DNA from: an uncultured Oscillospiraceae bacterium
GTDB lineage: Bacteria; Bacillota; Clostridia; Oscillospirales; Acutalibacteraceae
Direction of reading: 5' to 3'
Assembly: GCA_905193225.1 (NCBI GenBank)
Contig: CAJJNV010000031.1
Location: forward strand, 1-17,491
Length of the DNA: 17,491 nucleotides
Positions 1 to 6,028 of the stretch are shown one piece after another (position 1 is the first letter of the stretch; each line of letters begins with the position of its first letter). The position numbers and the translations under genes were made by a program. The notes under the pieces were generated by a model. That model ran no database searches. It was not told the origin of the DNA and saw only the letters and a program-made list of their open reading frames with translations.

Positions 1-18
1 ATAGCTAAAGCTTTTTTC

Positions 19-37
19 CCACTGGCAGAGCCAGTGG
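19..37. other. Perfect 8-bp stem-loop at window edge
   Basis: CCACTGGC and GCCAGTGG flank a three-base AGA loop. Neither strand has a U-tract after the stem, so it is not a standard terminator. It lies downstream of the mscL terminator and may belong to whatever lies left of the window. Confidence 0.4.
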
Positions 38-44
38 TTGTCCT

Positions 45-93
45 ACGAAAACAAACCCCGCCGCCGAATTGCTTAAACGCTTCGGCGGCAGGG
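45..93 (-). terminator. Rho-independent terminator after mscL
   Basis: On the minus strand a 9-bp stem (GCCGCCGAA with TTCGGCGGC, plus three more G-C pairs outside one mismatch) is followed by TTTGTTTT. It starts about 24 bp past the mscL stop and closes the minus-strand gene run that begins at fba. Confidence 0.8.
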
Positions 94-116
94 TTATTTA
101 AGTATAAATTAAAGCG

Positions 117-632
117 TCAGTCTTGTGCGGTCTGCGCACAAGTCTCCTCCGACTGCTCGATGACAGAGGTGCAGTGGGGACAGTGGGTGGCCTCAATGTC
201 TATCTCGCTCTTACAGAAGGGACATTGCTTGGTGGTGGGCGCCTCCTCTACGGGCTTTTTTCTGAAATCGCGCAGGTTGTTTATGGTCCTGACAAGGGCA
301 AAAATAACCAGCGCCATTATGAGAAAATTGATGACCGCCGTAACAAAAGAGCCATATGCAAAAACCGTTGCGCCGGCATCCTTGGCCGCCTGAAGAGAAG
401 CGTATACCGTGCCGTTTTCGGCTCCTTCGGGAAGTTTGAGCACCAGAAACTGATCGGTGAAGTTGATTCCGCCTGTGGCAAGTCCCACAAAAGGCATAAT
501 TAAATCTTCCACAAGAGATTTGACTATTCCCTGAAAAGCGCCGCCGATTATAACGCCGACAGCAAGATCAATAACACTGCCGCGGTTTATAAACTCAGCA
601 AAAGAGGCAAAAAAGCCTTTTTTCTCTGACAT
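117..632 (-). CDS. mscL: Large-conductance mechanosensitive channel MscL with C-terminal zinc ribbon
   Basis: MscL is a homopentameric membrane channel that opens under high membrane tension and releases solutes during hypo-osmotic shock. The 171-residue product has the family's amphipathic start (FAEFINRGSVIDLAVGVIIG), TM1 at about residues 16-45 and TM2 at about 90-115, separated by a periplasmic-type loop. The usual family length is about 120-150; the excess is a C-terminal tail with two CxxC pairs (CPFC and CPHC, 10 residues apart) that looks like a zinc ribbon. I chose the ATG at 632 because GGAGGAGG lies just upstream; the longer frame starting at 650 would run through that ribosome site. 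It is last in a minus-strand series, about 70 bp after the sortase stop. Confidence 0.95.
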   Translation of the reverse strand: MSEKKGFFASFAEFINRGSVIDLAVGVIIGGAFQGIVKSLVEDLIMPFVGLATGGINFTDQFLVLKLPEGAENGTVYASLQAAKDAGATVFAYGSFVTAVINFLIMALVIFALVRTINNLRDFRKKPVEEAPTTKQCPFCKSEIDIEATHCPHCTSVIEQSEETCAQTAQD

Positions 633-701
633 ATTTCCTCCTCCAAACACAGAATGATGCCAAACAATCGACGGCAGGCGTCGGTTAGCTAAACAATAAA
701 A

Positions 702-1520
702 TCAATCGGCGGCGTTTTTAAGCTCGCCCGAGGCAATCTTGGCTTCCTCCTCATCGGTGCACATTCTGGCCACAACAACCAGCCGCGCATCGTCGGTAGC
801 AGGGTTGCCGGTGGGATATGTGCAGGTCGAAAGGGTCAGCAAAACGCTGTTTTCGTCGATGGTCTCGCCGGTATCATAATACTTCCTGTCGGTCAGTTCC
901 TTAAGATACTCGTCGAAATACTGCTGCTTATAAAACGGCTCCCGATAGTCGAAAGCGTTGCCGTACTCGGTGGTAAGATCAACCGTAAAGCAGGCGTATA
1001 CCTTGAAATGGTGCTTTTGCCAAAGGGTGTTGAAGGAAATGAACGGATTCTGCTCGGCAAAGCTTTGATTCTTGTATCGATCGATGCCGGCAAGCATTGT
1101 GCCGTTGGCCATATGATGGCCGTAAATGACCAGGTTGTTGCTCAAAAAGCGGGGCAAAACGGTGGTTCTCGAATCGAGATACAACTCGCCCGCATCGGAA
1201 TATTTTTTATCGAAATTGTGGTGAAGATAAAAGTTTATGTCCGGCTCGGTGTCGCCTTCGTAGACCTTGTCCTTACCGAGCATAACAATATTATCGGTTT
1301 TTGTTCCGGGAATTTTGAGCCAACCGATGGAATCGTCGTTCTCTTCATAGTATTGTTTCAGGGTTTTGCCGTTATAAAGGGTGGTGTCGTCCATTTCCGG
1401 CTCGGGTTCAGGCTCGGAAACGACCGAAACAGGCTCCGGCTCCGGCTCGGCCTTTTTACAGGACGAAAGGCAGGCCGTCACAAGCAAAACCGCCAAAACA
1501 AGCGAAACAATTTTTTTCAT
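702..1520 (-). CDS. srtB: Class B sortase with lipoprotein-type signal
   Basis: Sortases are extracellular cysteine transpeptidases that cleave a sorting signal and attach proteins to peptidoglycan or assemble pili. The 272-residue product has the class B catalytic set: His135 in YGHHM, Cys233 in TLSTC and Arg246 in ARLVVV, with the 12-residue Cys-to-Arg gap typical of SrtB. The N-terminus is a signal sequence ending in a canonical lipobox, LSSC at residues 18-21, followed by a Glu-Pro repeat linker (about residues 25-42). The start at 1520 has a modest GGTGAT site; the frame stays open upstream, but that part overlaps the preceding gene and reads as non-coding. The gap to the upstream CD1247-type gene is 25 bp, so they are probably co-transcribed. 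No obvious sorting substrate lies in the window. Confidence 0.88.
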   Translation of the reverse strand: MKKIVSLVLAVLLVTACLSSCKKAEPEPEPVSVVSEPEPEPEMDDTTLYNGKTLKQYYEENDDSIGWLKIPGTKTDNIVMLGKDKVYEGDTEPDINFYLHHNFDKKYSDAGELYLDSRTTVLPRFLSNNLVIYGHHMANGTMLAGIDRYKNQSFAEQNPFISFNTLWQKHHFKVYACFTVDLTTEYGNAFDYREPFYKQQYFDEYLKELTDRKYYDTGETIDENSVLLTLSTCTYPTGNPATDDARLVVVARMCTDEEEAKIASGELKNAAD

Positions 1521-1545
1521 TTTATCACCGCAAGCTGTCTTTAAA

Positions 1546-1962
1546 TTATTCCTCGGTTTCGTCCTCGTCGTCGACATATTCAAAGTTGAGCTCGGCTCCG
1601 CATTCGGGGCAGGTGATGATGTCGCCGTTTTCAAGGGCGTCAAGATCAAGCTCAAATTCGGCTCCGCACTTGGGGCAAACCGCACCGCCGTCGTCGCAGC
1701 AATCGCAGTCGTCATCATCGCAGCAGCCGCAATCGCACTCATCGCCGTAGAAATCCTCTTCAACATTGCCGAGGTCCTCGTCGATTTCGTCAACCTGAGC
1801 GGCAACATCGTCGACATATTCGCCGAGATCGTCAATCTCTCCGGCAAGATCGGAAAGAGCGTCTACCATAGCCATAATAAGCTTGTCTTTTTTGTCGTTC
1901 TGATCGAGGTCGATGCTGTCGGCCATACCTTTTATATATGCCATTTTTTCGGATAAAGTCAT
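1546..1962 (-). CDS. CD1247-type N-terminal domain protein with Cys/Asp-rich segment and zinc ribbon
   Basis: The first 70 residues (MAYIKGMADSIDL, then an acidic heptad-like stretch with LGEYVDDV and VDEIDEDL) match the small clostridial family annotated as CD1247 N-terminal domain protein, of unknown function. The 138-residue product continues with a very unusual segment (residues about 70-92) of almost only Asp and Cys, seven Cys within 14 residues, then a two-CxxC zinc ribbon (CPKC and CPEC). It is strongly acidic throughout and has no signal peptide, so it is probably cytoplasmic. The start is set by GGGAGG nine bases upstream of the ATG at 1962. The family assignment is from recalled pattern; metal binding is inferred from the Cys layout. 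Confidence 0.8.
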   Translation of the reverse strand: MTLSEKMAYIKGMADSIDLDQNDKKDKLIMAMVDALSDLAGEIDDLGEYVDDVAAQVDEIDEDLGNVEEDFYGDECDCGCCDDDDCDCCDDGGAVCPKCGAEFELDLDALENGDIITCPECGAELNFEYVDDEDETEE

Positions 1963-2001
1963 ATTATTTACCTCCCTAAATATCGGTTATGGGTCAATCG
2001 G

Positions 2002-2025
2002 TTTGCGGATTAAATCGGCCGCAAA
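2002..2025. other. Stem-loop in leader of the CD1247-type gene
   Basis: TTTGCGG and CCGCAAA form a 7-bp stem around a 10-base loop, directly downstream of a candidate minus-strand promoter. No U-tract follows. It would sit at the extreme 5' end of the CD1247/sortase/mscL transcript and could stabilise it. Confidence 0.4.
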
Positions 2026-2053
2026 TTATATCTGACGCAAAGCGGTTTTCAGC
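2025..2053 (-). promoter_or_regulatory. Candidate promoter for CD1247-type gene, sortase and mscL
   Basis: A perfect TATAAT (minus strand, 2030-2025) lies 16-17 bases downstream of a weak CTGAAA/GCTGAA -35. It falls in the gap between efp and the CD1247-type gene. The -35 is poor, so this is a tentative call. Confidence 0.4.
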
Positions 2054-2089
2054 GCCGCGTTATTGTGCGCCAAACCGTGTTAATGTGTT

Positions 2090-2647
2090 TTATGCGCGCT
2101 CCATATACTCGCCGGTGCGGGTGTCAACGCGTATCATATCGCCCTCGTTGATGAAGATGGGTACGCGGATCTCGGCACCGGTTTCGAGGGTGGCGGGCTT
2201 GGTAACGTTGGTGGCGGTATCGCCTCTGACGCCCGGCTCGGTTGCGGTAACCTGAAGCTCAACGAATGTGGGAGGCTCGACGCCGAAAACCTTGCCCTTA
2301 TAGGAGAGAACGCGGCAGATCATATTTTCCTTAACGAATTTGAAGTTGTCGCCGAGCTCGGATTTTCCGATGGGAACAAGCTCAAAGGTCTCCTGATCCA
2401 TAAAGTAGTAGAGATCGCCGTCGGAATAGGAATATTCCATTTCCTTGCGCTCAATGTAGGCGGTGGGAAATTTGGCGGTGGGGTTGAAGCTGGTTTCGAC
2501 CACTGCACCGGTAATAACATTCTTATACTTGGTGCGGACGAATGCGGCGCCCTTTCCGGGTTTTACATGCTGAAACTCGACGACCTGGTAAACACCGCCG
2601 TCCATTTCAAAAGTAACGCCGTTTCTGAAATCTCCTGCTGTTATCAT
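2090..2647 (-). CDS. efp: Translation elongation factor P
   Basis: EF-P binds between the ribosomal P and E sites and rescues ribosomes stalled on polyproline stretches. The 185-residue product is full length with the KOW-like domain (1-65) and two OB domains. The tip loop reads HVKPGKGAAFVRTK, so the residue to be modified is Lys32. This loop is the same type as in Bacillus subtilis EF-P, where Lys32 carries 5-aminopentanol, and differs from the beta-lysyl and rhamnosyl types. A GGAGG site precedes the ATG at 2647. It follows fba by about 130 bp on the same strand. A YmfI-type reductase, the enzyme class that finishes this modification, is encoded at 6025-6747. Confidence 0.97.
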   Translation of the reverse strand: MITAGDFRNGVTFEMDGGVYQVVEFQHVKPGKGAAFVRTKYKNVITGAVVETSFNPTAKFPTAYIERKEMEYSYSDGDLYYFMDQETFELVPIGKSELGDNFKFVKENMICRVLSYKGKVFGVEPPTFVELQVTATEPGVRGDTATNVTKPATLETGAEIRVPIFINEGDMIRVDTRTGEYMERA

Positions 2648-2709
2648 TTTTTATACCTCCGAAAAATTGTTTGTGTTTTTCTCTGTTGCTTAATGCCTGT
2701 ACTCTTTAA

Positions 2710-2745
2710 AGCAGGGACAAATCGGTTTATCGGCTTATCCCTGCT
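2710..2745. other. Stem-loop between fba and efp
   Basis: AGCAGGGA and TCCCTGCT form a perfect 8-bp stem with a 20-base loop. On the minus strand it is followed only by TTTAAAGAG, so as a terminator it would be weak; it may be a partial terminator or processing site separating fba from efp expression. Confidence 0.45.
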
Positions 2746-2764
2746 ATATAATACAGAATTTTTC

Positions 2765-2794
2765 TATGCCTTATCGGCTTATGCCTTGTCGGCG
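2765..2794 (-). repeat. 15-bp tandem duplication of the fba stop region
   Basis: Two 15-bp units differ at two positions. Read on the minus strand they encode ADKA-stop twice in the same frame (TAA, then TAG). The first copy is the real fba end; the second is a non-coding duplicate just behind it. A related 12-base TTATCGGCTTAT also occurs at 2727-2738. Confidence 0.8.
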
Positions 2795-3714
2795 CTGCCG
2801 AGAACGCTTACGAGCTTGTGGGAAACCACCTTTTCGATCTCGTCTCTTCCCTCTCCGAGATACTGGCGGGGATCGAAATGGCCGGGATTCTCTGCAAAGT
2901 GGCGACGGATTCCGGCGGTCATTGCAAGACGAAGATCGGAATCGATGTTGATTTTGCAAACAGCCATGGAAGAAGCTTTTCGGAGCATTTCCTCAGGGAT
3001 GCCGATGGCGTCGGGCATCTCTCCGCCGAACTTGTTGACAATGGCGATGTGCTCCTGAGAAACCGAGGAAGCACCGTGAAGCACGATGGGGAATCCGGGA
3101 AGAAGCTCGGAAACCTTTTCGAGAATGTCGAAACGGAGCTGGGGCTTCTGGCCGGGCTTGAATTTATATGCACCGTGGCTTGTGCCGATGGCAATGGCAA
3201 GTGAATCAACGCCGGTACGGCTGACAAAGTCCTGAACCTGCTCGGGCTTGGTATAAGAAGCGTCCTCTGCAGAAACGCTGACCTCATCCTCAACACCGGC
3301 AAGCTGTCCGAGCTCACCCTCGACGGTGACGCCGAATTTATGGGCATAGTCGACCACCTTTTTGGTAACGGCAATGTTTTCCTCATAGGGAAGGCTGCTT
3401 CCGTCGATCATAACTGAGGTGAATCCTCCGTCGACACATTCCTTGCAGGTCTCGAAATCGGGACCGTGGTCAAGATGAAGGGCTATGGGAAGGCCGGTTT
3501 CCTTTTCTGCGGCCTTGACCATTGCAAGCAGGTAATCGTGGTGGGCATATTTTCTTGCGCTGGCCGACACCTGGAGAATTACGGGGGCGTTGTGCTTTTT
3601 GCAAGCCGCGATAACTCCCTGCACTATCTCCATATTGTTAATGTTGAAAGCACCGATAGCATAGCCGCCTTCATAAGCCTTTTTAAACATTTCGGTTGTA
3701 TTAACAAGTGGCAT
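2779..3714 (-). CDS. fba: Class II fructose-bisphosphate aldolase
   Basis: This is a zinc-dependent glycolytic and gluconeogenic enzyme that reversibly cleaves fructose 1,6-bisphosphate to DHAP and glyceraldehyde 3-phosphate. The 311-residue product is the short class IIB type. Visible motifs are HLDHG at 80-84 (catalytic Asp82, zinc ligand His83), the GTSHG zinc-ligand His180, LHGAS with His213, and NID at 256-258 in the phosphate-binding region. The start at 3714 has GGAGG nine bases upstream and a consensus promoter (3747-3775). The last four codons and stop are duplicated in tandem directly downstream. DHAP from the rhamnose operon in this window would enter metabolism at this enzyme, but the genes are not linked in one operon. 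Confidence 0.97.
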   Translation of the reverse strand: MPLVNTTEMFKKAYEGGYAIGAFNINNMEIVQGVIAACKKHNAPVILQVSASARKYAHHDYLLAMVKAAEKETGLPIALHLDHGPDFETCKECVDGGFTSVMIDGSSLPYEENIAVTKKVVDYAHKFGVTVEGELGQLAGVEDEVSVSAEDASYTKPEQVQDFVSRTGVDSLAIAIGTSHGAYKFKPGQKPQLRFDILEKVSELLPGFPIVLHGASSVSQEHIAIVNKFGGEMPDAIGIPEEMLRKASSMAVCKINIDSDLRLAMTAGIRRHFAENPGHFDPRQYLGEGRDEIEKVVSHKLVSVLGSADKA

Positions 3715-3746
3715 TTAAAATTCCTCCAATATTTTAGTTACAGCTT

Positions 3747-3775
3747 ATTATACAACTTCAGCGATTTTTTTACAA
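3747..3775 (-). promoter_or_regulatory. Sigma-A-type promoter of fba
   Basis: On the minus strand, TTGTAA and TATAAT are separated by exactly 17 bases and lie about 30 bp upstream of the fba start. Confidence 0.85.
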
Positions 3776-4001
3776 GGGCTAAATCGGTTTTTTATTATAT
3801 TTTATTAAAAAAACGCCATATTCAGCCGACAAAAGGTCTTTTTTGCGGAAAATCTCTTGAATTTCCTTTTGATTTCAAAAAAGTTACGGCCATTTTTCGG
3901 AGCATTTTTCCACCGTATCACAGCGTACAATTCCTTTCCGCAAAAGGACTTCTTGCCTTTGGCAAAAATCACCGAACATTTAAATTTTTCTTAAAAAGGT
4001 C
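3776..4001. other. AT-rich intergenic stretch between divergent fba and folT
   Basis: I see no gene here; open frames across it have low-complexity Phe/Lys-rich translations and no ribosome site. The one structure is an 11-base inverted repeat, TTTTGCGGAAA at 3841-3851 and TTTCCGCAAAA at 3935-3945, with an 83-base spacer. Its role is unknown. Confidence 0.5.
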
Positions 4002-4030
4002 TTTACAAAGCCGGCAAAAAGTGTTATAGT
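4002..4030 (+). promoter_or_regulatory. Promoter of folT
   Basis: TTTACA at 4002-4007 and TATAGT at 4025-4030 are separated by 17 bases. Transcription would start near 4037, immediately before the first paired base of the riboswitch at 4042, which supports both calls. Confidence 0.8.
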
Positions 4031-4041
4031 GCAATTACAAA

Positions 4042-4149
4042 ACAGAGTAAGACGGCGCGCGTGGATTTTTCCGACAGTGCTTTGTGAACGGGGAGTTGTC
4101 ACAGGGACGAATGGCTTCGGCCGGCGGTGCGTAGTCTGCATCCCGCTGT
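4042..4149 (+). promoter_or_regulatory. Tetrahydrofolate riboswitch (THF-I, folT type)
   Basis: The core matches the THF-I pattern: ACGAA at 4107-4111, GCGGTG at 4124-4129 and TGCATCCCGCT at 4138-4148. The fold can be drawn by hand: P1 4042-4045 with 4146-4149; P2 4051-4060 with 4127-4136 (one G-A mismatch); P3 4080-4087 with 4099-4106 enclosing the loop ACGGGGAGTTG; and a short UUCG-capped stem at 4112-4123. CGGGG in the P3 loop can pair with TCCCG near the 3' end as the pseudoknot. This class senses reduced folates, and the gene downstream is a folate transporter, as expected. Confidence 0.87.
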
Positions 4150-4167
4150 GAATATCCCCTGCACTTC

Positions 4168-4210
4168 CCCTTTTTTCGGCAGAGTGATAGTCACTCTCTG
4201 GAGAAAGGAG
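4168..4210 (+). promoter_or_regulatory. Ribosome-site-sequestering hairpin (riboswitch expression platform)
   Basis: AGAGTGA and TCACTCT (4181-4187, 4191-4197) form a perfect 7-bp stem with a TAG loop. The flanks continue the helix: 4168-4177 pairs with 4201-4210, which contains the folT ribosome site GAAAGGAG, with a few mismatches between. No U-tract terminator is present. I infer translational control, with the site hidden when folate is plentiful. Confidence 0.65.
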
Positions 4211-4219
4211 TTTTTTATT

Positions 4220-4738
4220 TTGAAAGAAAAAAGCAAAGCAAACATCAAAAAACTTGTGACCCTGTCGCTGCTCATCGCACTGCAGATAGTGCTGTCGAGA
4301 TTTCTGTCGCTGCAGGCATGGAACCTGAAGATAGGATTCGGATTTGTACCGGTAGTCATTGCCGCCACACTTTTCGGTCCAATCGAAGCGGCAGCCGTGG
4401 GAGGCATATCCGATCTTCTCGGAGCGCTGATCTTTCCCATCGGGGCATATTTCCCCGGTTTTACATTTACGGCGGCTCTCATCGGTGTGGTTTTCGGACT
4501 GCTTTTGAAAAACCGACCCGATTTCCTTAAAATACTGCTCGCCGTGGTCGTTTCCCAGGGAATATGCGGACTGCTTATAAACACCCTCTGGATATCCATA
4601 CTTTATAAAAGTCCCTATTTCGGCGTTATGGTCTCCCGCCTTGCACAGATCGGCATTATGACGGCGGCCGAGCTTATCATTGTGCCCATTATTGTTGCCG
4701 CTAAGGATCGCATATGCGCGGCGGTAAAAATAAGCTGA
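4220..4738 (+). CDS. folT: Folate ECF transporter S component FolT
   Basis: FolT is the substrate-binding membrane subunit of an energy-coupling-factor transporter; it captures folate and uses the shared EcfA-EcfA'-EcfT module, which is not encoded here. The 172-residue product is almost all membrane helices (about six) and carries the family stretch KIGFGFVPVVIA, then LFGPIEAAAVGGISDLLGA and a Phe-Pro-Gly-Phe motif. The start is a TTG at 4220, nine bases after GAAAGGAG at 4203-4210. The frame is open upstream to 4127, but that part lies inside the riboswitch and has no ribosome site. Folate identity is supported by both the protein and the THF riboswitch upstream. It is a single-gene transcript closed by the terminator at 4794-4831. 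Confidence 0.92.
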   Translation: MKEKSKANIKKLVTLSLLIALQIVLSRFLSLQAWNLKIGFGFVPVVIAATLFGPIEAAAVGGISDLLGALIFPIGAYFPGFTFTAALIGVVFGLLLKNRPDFLKILLAVVVSQGICGLLINTLWISILYKSPYFGVMVSRLAQIGIMTAAELIIVPIIVAAKDRICAAVKIS

Positions 4739-4785
4739 AGGATATACTGAAAAGAAAAACCGACAAACCCTGCCGCTTAGACAAC

Positions 4786-4831
4786 ATAAAAAGCCGCCCG
4801 CTCGGAAATTTTCCGAACGGACGGTTTTTTT
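4786..4831. terminator. Bidirectional terminator between folT and apbE
   Basis: Bases 4794-4807 pair with 4811-4824 (two C-A mismatches, three-base loop), followed by seven T on the plus strand. On the minus strand the same stem is followed by CTTTTTTATG. It therefore can end both folT and the convergent apbE. Confidence 0.85.
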
Positions 4832-4849
4832 CAGCCGTCTTTTGGTTTT

Positions 4850-6028
4850 TTAATTGCCGGCATTACAGCTTTGTTCGATAACCTCGTTTTTATCGGTCAC
4901 ATAAACCGCATCAAAGCTCACGGTTTTTTTTGAAAACTCGGCCGCCCTGTCCGCTCCCGCCGCAAAAACCGCCGTCGAAAGGGCATCGGCGTAAAGCCCG
5001 CTTTGACACGCTATCGTAACCGAGCGAAGCCCCGTATCTGCGGGATAGCCGGTTTTGGGGTCGAGAATGTGGTGATACTTATGTCCGTTTTGTTCAAAAT
5101 ACCGCTGATAATCCCCCGATGTTACAAAGGCCTGTTTGCCGACCGAATAAAGCATTTTGACATATCCGTTTCGGTCGTCGGGATCGGTAACGGCCACACT
5201 CCAATCCTTTCCCGAGGGATTTTTTCCAAAGGTCAGCACATTCCCCCCGAGAGAAATCACCGCGCCCACCGGCTGTTCCTTTTCAAGTATTTCAAAAAGA
5301 CGGTCGGTGGCATAGCCCTTTGCGATTGCGCCCACATCGATTTTTGTATCAAGGGGTTTTTTAAGCACATTTCCCTCAAGGCTCAGCTTTTCATATCCCA
5401 CTGTTTTAAGGGCAGTGTTTATCTCGTCCCCCGACGGAAGATAATACTCCTTATCTCCCGAAAAGCCCCACAGCTCGGTCAGTGCGCCGACCGTTATGTC
5501 AAATGCACCGTCGGTAGCCTTCGACAGCTCTATGGAGCTTTTTATGATGTATGCCATTTCATCCGAAAGCTCGATCTGCTCGCTTTGATTGATTTTTTCA
5601 AGCTGGCTGTTTTCCCCGTCGGGAGAAAGAAGTGCATCAAGGCGCTGTATCTCCCGCCTGCATTTTTCGGAAACATCCGCTGAATTTTTGCCATATACCG
5701 TAAAGGTCATATATGTGTCCATTGCAAAAATGGTATCCTCGGTCTTTTTATCCTGCCCTTTGCAGCAGCAGAGCGACAGACACAAAGCCAGCGCCATCAC
5801 TGCAGCTGCCGCTCTTTTGACAAGCCCTTTTGCAAAGATTCTTTTGAAAACTCCCGTTTTTGCCGAACAACCTTTTGCACAGACCTTTTCTGCAAAGTCA
5901 TTTTTTGTACAGGCCTTTTCTACGCACACGTTTTTTTCACGGGCCTTCTCTGTGCGGCCTTTTTTTTCGCAGATCACCTTTGTGCAGGTTATTTCGTCAA
6001 TGTTTTTTTTCATACGGCCGCTTCTCAT
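4850..6028 (-). CDS. apbE: FAD:protein FMN transferase (ApbE family) with repeat-bearing N-terminal extension
   Basis: ApbE enzymes transfer FMN from FAD onto a Thr of target flavoproteins (for example RnfG/NqrC-type proteins) on the outer face of the membrane, using magnesium. The core, residues about 95-385 of the 392-residue reading, has FDITVGALTELWGF, IDVGAIAKGYATD, SLGGN, HHILDPKTGYPA and the metal-site region ADALSTAV. A hydrophobic segment ending SLCCCK (residues about 72-90) is a lipoprotein-like signal with an imperfect lipobox. Ahead of it are about 70 residues rich in Lys and Cys built from ten-residue repeats, which is not normal for the family. I chose the ATG at 6028 because it forms a 4-base ATGA overlap with the upstream reductase stop; 6013 is possible. 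No target flavoprotein is visible nearby. Confidence 0.88.
   Translation of the reverse strand: MRSGRMKKNIDEITCTKVICEKKGRTEKAREKNVCVEKACTKNDFAEKVCAKGCSAKTGVFKRIFAKGLVKRAAAAVMALALCLSLCCCKGQDKKTEDTIFAMDTYMTFTVYGKNSADVSEKCRREIQRLDALLSPDGENSQLEKINQSEQIELSDEMAYIIKSSIELSKATDGAFDITVGALTELWGFSGDKEYYLPSGDEINTALKTVGYEKLSLEGNVLKKPLDTKIDVGAIAKGYATDRLFEILEKEQPVGAVISLGGNVLTFGKNPSGKDWSVAVTDPDDRNGYVKMLYSVGKQAFVTSGDYQRYFEQNGHKYHHILDPKTGYPADTGLRSVTIACQSGLYADALSTAVFAAGADRAAEFSKKTVSFDAVYVTDKNEVIEQSCNAGN
5873..5992 (-). repeat. Four degenerate 30-bp tandem repeats inside apbE
   Basis: Units begin at 5873, 5903, 5933 and 5963; a fifth, more decayed unit may precede them at 5843. The first two units share 22 of 30 bases. 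The period is a multiple of three, so the protein gains ten-residue units such as KACTKNDFAE and KVCAKGCSAK. The repeats lie between the start codon and the signal sequence. Confidence 0.75.

Noticed and set aside
1521..1847. Long N-terminal extension of the sortase frame
   Set aside because: It overlaps the CD1247-type gene out of frame, reads as low-complexity Ala/Thr, and the lipoprotein signal begins exactly at 1520.
3466..4029. 187-codon plus-strand open frame
   Set aside because: It covers the 5' part of fba antisense and then the AT-rich gap; it has no ribosome site and its composition is not protein-like.
4127..4219. Upstream extension of the folT reading frame from an ATG at 4127
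   Set aside because: It lies inside the THF riboswitch and its expression platform and has no ribosome site; the TTG at 4220 has GAAAGGAG at proper spacing.
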